This document shows positions 30,906-36,968 of a stretch of 36,968 bases of DNA, piece after piece (position 1 is the first letter of the stretch; each line of letters opens with the position of its first letter). Both the position numbers and the translations under genes were made by a program. The DNA is from an uncultured Acidimicrobiales bacterium (lineage in GTDB: Bacteria; Actinomycetota; Acidimicrobiia; Acidimicrobiales; SHLQ01). Location of the stretch: positions 1 to 36,968 of the forward strand of contig CALLQB010000068.1 in the NCBI GenBank assembly GCA_938015295.1, given 5' to 3'. The notes below the pieces were generated by a model that did not search any database, had not been told where the DNA came from, and saw only the letters and a list, made by a program, of their open reading frames with translations.

Positions 30906-32774
30906 ATGCTTCGGCGATGGGTGGGTCCCCTTCTCGTTGGGCTCGGCCTAGCGTTTGTTGCGCTTGGACCGGTCCTTGGCCCTGGTGCGCTACTGAACTT
31001 CGACCTTGTCGCTGTTGAGCACTGGCCCTTCCCGCGATCGATGTGGGGCCTTGGTCCCGAGTTGCCCCGATCTGTTCCTGCTGAGCTCGCCCTCGCAACG
31101 GTTGCCGCGCTCTTTAGTGGGTCCGTTGCGGTAAAGGCCTGGTTCGTGGCGGTCGTTGTCGGATCATTTCTGACGATGTTTCGCCTGCTCAAGGGATTGG
31201 ATGTGCAGGTTCTGGGCCAGCTCGCGGGTGCGATCGCCTACGCTCTAAACCCGTTTGTGCTGACCCGCCTGGCGGTCGGGCACCTCACAATCGCCGGCGT
31301 GTACGCCCTAGCTCCGCTGGTGCTGCCAATCGTTCTGCGCGGTTCGTGGCGCAGACCGCAGGTGGTGTTTGCTTCGGCAGCGCTGGCGTTCATGGGGTTC
31401 TTCGGCGGAGCAGTGTGGCTGATCGCTGCGGTGTTCGGTCTCGCGGCGCGTCGTGTCGAGTCGGCCCGTGCGGCCGTTCAGGGCTCATCTGGCGGAGCCG
31501 AGGGCGATGGCCGGGCTTCGCCTAGGCGAACATTTTTGGCGTCTGCACTGATGCATTTGCCGTGGCTGTTGCCAAGCATCTTCTTGCTGAGCGACGGCCC
31601 CGACCTCATTGTTGACGAAGCTTTTCGTCCATCGAACCAGTTGGCAACCGTGGCGAGTCTGCCGCTCGGCTACGGCTTTTGGCAGCCGCTTCTCGAAGTC
31701 GGTACCGGGGTGGGCTGGTTGTCGGGAGTTGTCGGCATCTGCCTTGCTGCGCTCGCGGTGGCGGGTTCTCGCCAGCTTCGGGACCGCTTTGGCAACGCCG
31801 CAGCGCTGATGATCGGGTGCGGGGTTTTCGGTGTTGGGGTACTGAATCGCTCGGGTCCGGTAGTCGACTGGATCTTCGAACTTCCGTTCGCTTCGGCTGC
31901 TCGCGAGCCGCACCGGTTTCTTGTGCTTGTCTTGTGGTGGGTCATCCCCGCTGCAGTGGTTGGTAGCCAGCGGGTGCTGGCCGCCCTCGCTGCATGGAGC
32001 GAGTCGACGATCAGCCAACTCGGGTTGCTCATCCCCGCGGCGCTCATGGTTGTTGTCTCCTCACCGGCGATGTGGGGTCTCCACGAGTTCGTTACCCCGG
32101 TTGAGGTCCCCACCGATTGGGCCGATGCCCGAGCGCTTGTCGAGAAGGATCCTGGCACCGTGCTGGTCTTGCCATGGGATCGCTATCTGAACGTTGGCTT
32201 TGCCGACGACCGGCGGGTACTGAACCCGGCGCTGCGGTTCTTTGGGCCCGACATCATTCACGGTGGCCAGCTCGGCATTACCGATGCTGGGCAAGAGCTT
32301 GCCGATGCTCGGCTCGCCACGCTGGCGTCGGTGGTCGGTCGAATGGCCGGTGGTGGCTATCGCACTGAGGACACTCTTGCGAACGATCTCGCCCGTCATG
32401 GCGTGCGTTGGGTCATTGTGCTCCACGAGGTCGACTATCGCGGGTTTCTGAGTATCGCCGGAGCAAACGGCATCGACCATCCACTTGCGGGACCAAACAT
32501 CGACCTTTTCGGTGTGTCGGCATCGTCGGACGTGAGCGCACAGCCACTTGGTGGCTGGTTTCCCGGCGACGCAACCGTCGGCGAATCAGGTCTCCTTGCG
32601 ACTCCCGCTGACGGTTGGTGGGTGGGCTCCCAAGGGTGGGCACAGACGACCGGCAGCGGCATTCCCACGTTCCCGTCGGGTAGTCGAGCGATTCACCTCC
32701 GGTCCCTTGGTGTGCTCGCCGGGTGGATCGTATCAATTCTGGTACTTGCAAAGATCCGGTCGTTCAGAGTTTGA
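30906..32774 (+). CDS. Large polytopic membrane protein, GT-C glycosyltransferase-like
   Basis: A 622-residue protein. Residues ~1-395 contain about ten to twelve hydrophobic helices with an early luminal loop (NFDLVAVEHWPFPRSMWG); residues ~395-590 are a soluble region with VEKDPGTVLVLPWDRYLNVGF and ARHGVRWVIVLHEVDY; a last helix (~600-617) precedes a basic end. Layout and the acidic first loop recall GT-C lipid-linked-sugar transferases such as AftD-type or YfhO-like proteins, but no decisive motif is visible. ATG 30906 begins just before the first helix; GTG 30870 is an alternative adding 12 residues. It opens the surface-glycan region and is followed by a promoter-like site overlapping its stop. 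Confidence 0.78.
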   Translation: MLRRWVGPLLVGLGLAFVALGPVLGPGALLNFDLVAVEHWPFPRSMWGLGPELPRSVPAELALATVAALFSGSVAVKAWFVAVVVGSFLTMFRLLKGLDVQVLGQLAGAIAYALNPFVLTRLAVGHLTIAGVYALAPLVLPIVLRGSWRRPQVVFASAALAFMGFFGGAVWLIAAVFGLAARRVESARAAVQGSSGGAEGDGRASPRRTFLASALMHLPWLLPSIFLLSDGPDLIVDEAFRPSNQLATVASLPLGYGFWQPLLEVGTGVGWLSGVVGICLAALAVAGSRQLRDRFGNAAALMIGCGVFGVGVLNRSGPVVDWIFELPFASAAREPHRFLVLVLWWVIPAAVVGSQRVLAALAAWSESTISQLGLLIPAALMVVVSSPAMWGLHEFVTPVEVPTDWADARALVEKDPGTVLVLPWDRYLNVGFADDRRVLNPALRFFGPDIIHGGQLGITDAGQELADARLATLASVVGRMAGGGYRTEDTLANDLARHGVRWVIVLHEVDYRGFLSIAGANGIDHPLAGPNIDLFGVSASSDVSAQPLGGWFPGDATVGESGLLATPADGWWVGSQGWAQTTGSGIPTFPSGSRAIHLRSLGVLAGWIVSILVLAKIRSFRV

Positions 32775-32799
32775 CAAGGCATGAAATACACCGCAGAAT
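32771..32799 (+). promoter_or_regulatory. Candidate promoter of the secreted acidic protein gene
   Basis: A consensus -35 TTGACA (32771-32776) overlaps the stop of the membrane protein gene; after 17 nt comes CAGAAT (32794-32799), 4 of 6 matches to TATAAT. The leader to the ATG at 32907 would be ~100 nt, AT-richer than the surroundings, and holds an inverted pair CGGATTT (32832-32838) / AAATCCG (32869-32875). Confidence 0.45.
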
Positions 32800-32906
32800 T
32801 ACCGAGCTAGAAAAAAGGCGAAACGTAGTGGCGGATTTCACATCCAACTAATTTCACACAACTGAGCTAAATCCGGCGGGAATCGGGCTTCGAGGGGGCC
32901 CAAAAC

Positions 32907-33623
32907 ATGAGTTCTTTCCGTAAAGGGTTTGTTCCACTTCTGCCCGTACTGCTCCTGATTGCACTCGCAACGGGCGGTATTGCCAACGCTCTTCAGGACG
33001 AAGAGTACGACGTGCCATTCGACCGGGGACCGCAGCCAGGCGACTTTCAGGACGAAGCCGGCGAAGCCGACATCACCGGTTACCTCATTGGTACATCGAA
33101 CTTTGCTTCGGCTCCCTACGTGTACATCGATGAGGTCTTCGACTTCCGTATCTTCAGCTGTGTCGAAGGCGACCCGCTAGCGATTTCAATCATCCCCCGC
33201 CAGCTCACCGCCGATGAGGCCGCGTACAACGAAGACCTTGCCGAGGAAGACCTCGACGATGCGTTCCTCACCGAAACCACACTGCTTTGGGAAGGCGACG
33301 CACTCGCCAGTGGTAGTGCCTACCCGGTCGAGATTCCGCGTGAAACGCCGCTCACCTTCAGCCGCATCCATGTCGCCTGTACCGATGATGCTGGTGACGA
33401 GATCGAAACCGAGACCTACGTCGACCTCATTCGCCCCGAATGGTGTGAAGACGACGTGCGCTTGTCGGTCTTTGGCGACGAAGACGCCGACGTCGAACTT
33501 GGCGACTTCCCTGAAGATGCCGACGCCGACGACGAAGGCGACAACGACGACCCGCGATTCGCATACGACGATCGCGACCAGTTCGTACCGTGCTACACCA
33601 TCCTCGACGAGGATCCGGCGTAA
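32907..33623 (+). CDS. Secreted acidic protein, unknown function
   Basis: A 238-residue protein with a Sec signal peptide: FRKG basic start, hydrophobic core LLPVLLLIALATGGIA and a likely cut after IANA (about residue 28). The mature part is strongly acidic, with Asp/Glu-rich runs (EEDLDDAFLTE, DEDADVELGDFPEDADADDE), and has four Cys (in FSCVEGD, HVACTDD, EWCEDD and FVPCYT) that could form two disulfides. No lipobox, no LPxTG anchor and no catalytic motif. I do not recognise the family. High acidity suggests cation binding or a surface role in saline water. GAGGGGG lies ~9 nt before the ATG. The glycosyltransferase gene begins 35 nt downstream. Confidence 0.82.
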   Translation: MSSFRKGFVPLLPVLLLIALATGGIANALQDEEYDVPFDRGPQPGDFQDEAGEADITGYLIGTSNFASAPYVYIDEVFDFRIFSCVEGDPLAISIIPRQLTADEAAYNEDLAEEDLDDAFLTETTLLWEGDALASGSAYPVEIPRETPLTFSRIHVACTDDAGDEIETETYVDLIRPEWCEDDVRLSVFGDEDADVELGDFPEDADADDEGDNDDPRFAYDDRDQFVPCYTILDEDPA

Positions 33624-33658
33624 CACCGCCACAACCCCCCAACACACCACTCCCGCCT

Positions 33659-35893
33659 ATGCGAGTTCACTTCAACTCATGGCGTGACACTGATCATCAC
33701 GCGGCGGGCGGATCAGAGCTTGTCACCGACCAGTTTGCGACCGGCCTTCACGAACGCGGCCATGCTGTGCGCGTTCGTGCAGGTCAGGCTGGTGCCGAGC
33801 ATCCCTACGAACTCCGTAACGGCGGCGGCACCTACGGGCAGTATTTGCTGAGCCCGGTGCATCATGCCCAGTACGGCCGCGACGCCGATGTGATTGTCGA
33901 TGTCATCAATGGCGTGGGTTTCTACAGTCCCTTGTTCAGCCGCAAGCCGGTGGTCGGGGTAATCCACCACATTCACGATGAGCAGTGGCCGATGTTTTAC
34001 GGGCCGCTCGTGGCCAAGGGCGGAAGTTTTCAGGAACACAAAATCCTTCCCTGGGCCTATCGCAACAGTCTGATAGTCACGCTTTCCGAGGCAATTCACG
34101 ACGAGCTAGCGGCGATCGGCTTTCACCGCGATCACCTACGACATGTGCCCGTTCATCCCGAACTGTGTGCCGATGCCGCCCGTGGCACGAGATCGACGAC
34201 TCCGATGTTTGTCGCCGCCGGCCGCCTCGCTGCAGGGAAACGCATCGACCTGTTGTTGAAGATGTGGGAAGAGGTCCGCCCGCACGTTGGTGGCAGGCTA
34301 GTTATCGTCGGCGACGGACCCGATCGCGCGGCGCTCGAAGCTTCTGCTGGCCCCGGTGTTGAGTTTGTTGGGTTCGTCAGCGAAGAAGAAAAGGGACGGC
34401 TGTTCGCCGAGTCGTGGGCCCTGGTGCACTCAGCAGCACGTGAAGGTTGGGGTTTGGTCATATCCGAGGCCGGTCTCGCAGCGACGCCATCGCTCGGCTT
34501 CGACGTGCCCGGAGTTCGTCAGTCGATTCGCGATGGCCGGAGCGGGATTCTTGCCGCCGACGAGTCGGGGTTTGTCGAAGCATGGGTTCGACTTGGCACC
34601 GACGCTGAGTTGCGTCGTCGCCTTGGTGCCGGAGCGCGCAAGGTTGCTCATGATCTTCTTGCTGTCGATCGCATTGGTGTTCTCGAGGAAATTCTCGTCG
34701 ACGCTGTCGATCTTGCCGATCAGCGGCGTTCATGGTCAATGTTCACCGGACAGGTCGCGCGCTGCACACCGCAAGCATCGCCCCTCCTTTCGACACCAGG
34801 GACCGTTCAGCAAGACGCCGGTTCTGTCGGGATGATCGACCTGCGAAGCTCGGCGGGCAGCAACACATCGCTCGACGCAACCAACGTCGGCCCGACAGCG
34901 CAGGCACCGACGCTTTCGATCGTCATCCCCGCCTTCAATGAGGCTTTGCGGCTGCCCACATTGTTGAGCGAACTTCCCGAACACGTCGATCTCGACCTTG
35001 CTGAAGTGCTGGTGGTCAACGACGGCAGCACCGACAACACAGCTGAAGTCGCAGCCACGCATCTCACAGGTTTCTCACGTGGACGAGTCGTCGAGTTGGC
35101 GACCAACCAGGGGAAAGGTGCCGCCCTGCGGGCTGGCGTTGCTGCCGCTCGCGGTGCCCGAATCGTCTTTATGGATGCCGATATGGCGACCGATCTTCGC
35201 GATCTTCAGCCGTTACTCGATGCGCTGAACGAACACTCGGTAGCCATTGGTTCCCGTGTGGCGTTGGGGTCCAACGTCGAAGGTGGATCACGCCACCGGC
35301 GCGTCATGGGTCGCAGTTTCAATTGGATGATTCGCAATGTCACACCGCTTGGACTCGCCGACACCCAGTGCGGGTTCAAGGCGTTCCGTGGCCCCGAAGC
35401 AAAGCTGCTCTTCCATCTCAGCGAAGAGGACGGATTTGCACAAGACGTCGAGATTTTGACGCTTGCAACCATGTTGGATCTTGCCATTGCCGAAGTTCCG
35501 GTTCGGTGGACTGAAGTGCCTGGGTCGAAGGTTGACCCGGTCGTCGACTCGCTTCGTACCGCTGCCGACCTTGTTAGCCGACGGCTGCGCGGTAACCAGC
35601 GGGCGGTGGTCACCGGTATCACGCTCGAAGCCCCCGAGGGCGATCTCGATATCGCAGCGAAAGAGGTGGCCCGTCTCGTGCGGTCGACCGACGTGACGAT
35701 TGCTGGTGACAACGCCGTGCATGTGCTGTTGCCCGACGCGCATTGGGCGTCGATCCCCGAGGTGGGTGGGCGACTCGCAGGTGCTGTGCAGGCCAACTAT
35801 GTCGGTCGCTGGTCGATGGGCGCCGCCGGACTCATCGACGCGAACCGGCGCACACCGTTGTTCGAAAACGACCGGCAACCAACGGTCGCCTGA
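33659..35893 (+). CDS. Bifunctional glycosyltransferase, GT4-GT2 fusion with extra C-terminal domain
   Basis: A 744-residue protein. Residues 1-~355 are a GT-B fold GT4 transferase: HHAAGGSELVTDQFATGL (acceptor loop), VAAGRLAAGKRIDLLLKMW, and the EX7E pair Glu262/Glu270 in REGWGLVISEAG. A low-complexity linker (~356-415, Ser/Thr/Gln-rich) leads to a GT2 domain of the dolichyl-/polyprenyl-phosphate sugar transferase kind (418-~645): TLSIVIPAFNE, Asp455 in VNDGSTDNT, the metal-binding DAD at 506-508, and ADTQCGFKAFRG. The last ~90 residues form a separate small alpha/beta-like domain I do not recognise. No transmembrane helices are evident. Likely builds a lipid-linked sugar and a glycan. The frame is open 23 codons further upstream, but ATG 33659 (MRVHFNSW) is the natural GT4 start. 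Confidence 0.9.
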   Translation: MRVHFNSWRDTDHHAAGGSELVTDQFATGLHERGHAVRVRAGQAGAEHPYELRNGGGTYGQYLLSPVHHAQYGRDADVIVDVINGVGFYSPLFSRKPVVGVIHHIHDEQWPMFYGPLVAKGGSFQEHKILPWAYRNSLIVTLSEAIHDELAAIGFHRDHLRHVPVHPELCADAARGTRSTTPMFVAAGRLAAGKRIDLLLKMWEEVRPHVGGRLVIVGDGPDRAALEASAGPGVEFVGFVSEEEKGRLFAESWALVHSAAREGWGLVISEAGLAATPSLGFDVPGVRQSIRDGRSGILAADESGFVEAWVRLGTDAELRRRLGAGARKVAHDLLAVDRIGVLEEILVDAVDLADQRRSWSMFTGQVARCTPQASPLLSTPGTVQQDAGSVGMIDLRSSAGSNTSLDATNVGPTAQAPTLSIVIPAFNEALRLPTLLSELPEHVDLDLAEVLVVNDGSTDNTAEVAATHLTGFSRGRVVELATNQGKGAALRAGVAAARGARIVFMDADMATDLRDLQPLLDALNEHSVAIGSRVALGSNVEGGSRHRRVMGRSFNWMIRNVTPLGLADTQCGFKAFRGPEAKLLFHLSEEDGFAQDVEILTLATMLDLAIAEVPVRWTEVPGSKVDPVVDSLRTAADLVSRRLRGNQRAVVTGITLEAPEGDLDIAAKEVARLVRSTDVTIAGDNAVHVLLPDAHWASIPEVGGRLAGAVQANYVGRWSMGAAGLIDANRRTPLFENDRQPTVA

Positions 35894-35900
35894 CTGCTTC

Positions 35901-35906
35901 TATGCT
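35901..35906 (+). promoter_or_regulatory. Candidate -10 box (TATGCT) before the methyltransferase gene
   Basis: TATGCT lies 9 nt before ATG 35916 in a gap with no ribosome site. Spacing is slightly long for a leaderless start, so this is weaker than the other cases. Confidence 0.3.
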
Positions 35907-35915
35907 TGTGCGCTA

Positions 35916-36623
35916 ATGGGAACCACCAAGCAGACCGCAGAGATCCTGCGCCTCTTTCTCCGCGAACGATCTGATCCGGGCCCCTTCTATGAAGCTCTGG
36001 CGGCGTTGACGGTCGACCGGATGCCGTTCGACCTCGATGGCAAGACGGTCCTTGACTTCGGCTCAGGGTCGGGGCACAACAGCGCCGCGATGATGAAGCG
36101 CGGAGCGACCGTCGTGTCGATCGATGTCGAACACCATCTTGCGGTCAACGCAGGTTCGAAAGACGTGCCTGCAGTCGTAAGCGATGGCATGGCGTTGTCG
36201 TTCGGTACCGGCTCTTTCGATGGCGTGTTTTGCTCGAACGTGATCGAACATGTGCCGTCAATTCCCACCGCATTCGACGAAATGGCTCGGGTCGTTCGCC
36301 CTGGCGGCTGGGCGTGGGTCTCGTGGACAAATTGGTGGTCGCCATACGGCGGACACAACATCGCCCCCCTCCATCTGCTTGGTCCGAGCGTTGGACCGCG
36401 GGTATACGAGCGCTTCTTCGGGCCACCGCCAAAGAACGTGCCAGGCGAAGGACTCTTTCCGACCTATATCGGCGAAACCCTTGCGCTCATCGATGCCCAC
36501 CCGCATCTTCGGCTCGTCGAAGCTCTTCCTCGTTATTATCCAAGTCAGAAGTGGATTCTCAAAGTCCCCGGGTTTCGTGAATTCGCGACGTGGAATTGTT
36601 TGCTGCTCATGGAACGGGTGTGA
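35916..36623 (+). CDS. SAM-dependent methyltransferase (class I, Methyltransf_11 type)
   Basis: A 235-residue methyltransferase. SAM motif I is VLDFGSGSGHNSA (~44-56), followed by acidic VSIDVEHH, motif II-like SFDGVFCSNVIEHVPSI and motif III VVRPGGWAWVSW. The C-terminal third (NWWSPYGGHNIAPLHLLG, RFFGPPPKNVPGEG) is long and His/Pro-rich, as in methyltransferases found in sugar and O-antigen clusters. The ATG at 35916 begins the natural start (MGTTKQTAEILRLFLRE) although the frame is open further upstream inside the fusion glycosyltransferase gene. Its TGA overlaps the GTG of the sulfotransferase gene (GTGA). Probably methylates a sugar or lipid-linked glycan. Confidence 0.88.
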   Translation: MGTTKQTAEILRLFLRERSDPGPFYEALAALTVDRMPFDLDGKTVLDFGSGSGHNSAAMMKRGATVVSIDVEHHLAVNAGSKDVPAVVSDGMALSFGTGSFDGVFCSNVIEHVPSIPTAFDEMARVVRPGGWAWVSWTNWWSPYGGHNIAPLHLLGPSVGPRVYERFFGPPPKNVPGEGLFPTYIGETLALIDAHPHLRLVEALPRYYPSQKWILKVPGFREFATWNCLLLMERV

Positions 36624-36968
36624 GCGAGGCGTTAGACGCTGGTCGTCGTGTGCTGCGGCGAGCGAAGTACTTTATGGGCGACCGGCCGGCTCTGATGCCG
36701 ATCTTTCTTCGCTTGACGCCCGAAGGAGTGAGTCGCGCGATCGACGATTCGACCGACCTTGTGCTCGAGGGGTTTCCACGTTCGGGCAACACCTTTGCCG
36801 TATTTGCGTTTCGTCAGGCCAACCCTTCGGCCAAGGTTGCCAGCCATGTGCATCACCTTGCGCCGATGCACATCGCCCGCACTCGAGGACTCCCGCTACT
36901 CGTCGTCGGCCGAGAGCCGGTCAGCTGTCTCAGCTCCTATCTGATCGCCGGCCCCCACGGCCGCCCAG
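36620..36968 (+). CDS. Sulfotransferase family protein, N-terminal part (runs off window end)
   Basis: A frame open from GTG 36620 to the window edge (116 codons, no stop). Translation gives a basic start, then LVLEGFPRSGNTFAVFAFRQ, whose PRSGNTF matches the 5'-phosphosulfate loop (PKSGTTW-like) that binds PAPS in sulfotransferases. Further on, VVGREPVSCLSSYL matches the 3'-phosphate-binding motif (R-P...S-Y). Such enzymes move sulfate from PAPS to sugars or small acceptors. It is coupled to the methyltransferase gene by a GTGA overlap, so both may decorate the same glycan. The minus-strand reading across this stretch has no recognisable protein. Confidence 0.8.
   Translation, partial: MSEALDAGRRVLRRAKYFMGDRPALMPIFLRLTPEGVSRAIDDSTDLVLEGFPRSGNTFAVFAFRQANPSAKVASHVHHLAPMHIARTRGLPLLVVGREPVSCLSSYLIAGPHGRP

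Noticed and set aside
1..36968. CRISPR arrays, tRNA/rRNA genes, insertion sequences, prophage genes
   Set aside because: No spaced direct repeats, no tRNA-like cloverleaf I could fold, and no transposase, integrase or phage structural motifs in any frame.

Overview
The window is a gene-dense, moderately GC-rich stretch of bacterial chromosome with no RNA genes, insertion sequences, phage genes or CRISPR arrays that I can see. The gene content suggests a high-GC Gram-positive bacterium, most plausibly an Acidimicrobiia-type actinobacterium. Supporting this are the PcrA C-terminus, the many unrelated acyl-CoA dehydrogenases (ACADs), the SDR, VOC and SRPBCC enzymes, the frequent GTG starts, and starts that look leaderless (a TAnnnT box 6-9 nt before ATG/GTG). 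The taxonomic placement is inference from gene content only. The longest gene-free stretch is about 160 bases (19103-19263); none exceeds 300.

Region 1 (1-3875): the end of pcrA with a strong hairpin after it, a secreted fasciclin-domain lipoprotein on the minus strand, an SDR coupled to a DUF1801-like protein with a lysine/alanine-rich tail, and a NiCoT-like nickel/cobalt permease with a histidine-rich loop.

Region 2 (3893-16954): acyl-CoA metabolism. A minus-strand pair encodes a phytanoyl-CoA-dioxygenase-like enzyme and an isovaleryl-CoA-dehydrogenase-type ACAD. Divergent from it, a long ACAD resembling (2S)-methylsuccinyl-CoA dehydrogenase is followed by a nucleoside hydrolase, a small DUF6285-like protein, an APH-fold kinase, an ACAD10/11-like dehydrogenase, a small membrane protein, an SDR and an AMP-forming acyl-CoA ligase. 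The small protein, kinase, ACAD, SDR and ligase match, role by role, the LvaB, LvaA, LvaC, LvaD and LvaE set used for levulinate/4-hydroxyacid catabolism. This is my main candidate system. A CinA-like/Dabb pair on the minus strand interrupts the run. An HSL-type esterase and a GntR/UTRA regulator close the region.

Region 3 (17061-25448): trpB-trpA, then a coupled run of PolX DNA polymerase, a membrane-anchored spermidine-synthase-like protein and an MFS transporter. An EamA transporter and an alpha/beta hydrolase follow on the minus strand.

Region 4 (25567-30793): an aldo/keto reductase coupled to a PNPOx-like flavin protein, a convergent SRPBCC protein, then a VOC protein, an alpha/beta hydrolase and a FadE-type ACAD in one probable operon.

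Region 5 (30906-36968): surface glycan or envelope functions. These are a large GT-C-like membrane protein, a secreted acidic protein, a GT4-GT2 fusion glycosyltransferase, a SAM methyltransferase and the start of a sulfotransferase cut by the window edge.

Two copies of a palindromic element built on GGGGTCAGGCAC (11766-11810 and 27053-27087) sit exactly at gene ends. In the second copy both convergent genes take their stop codons from inside the palindrome.
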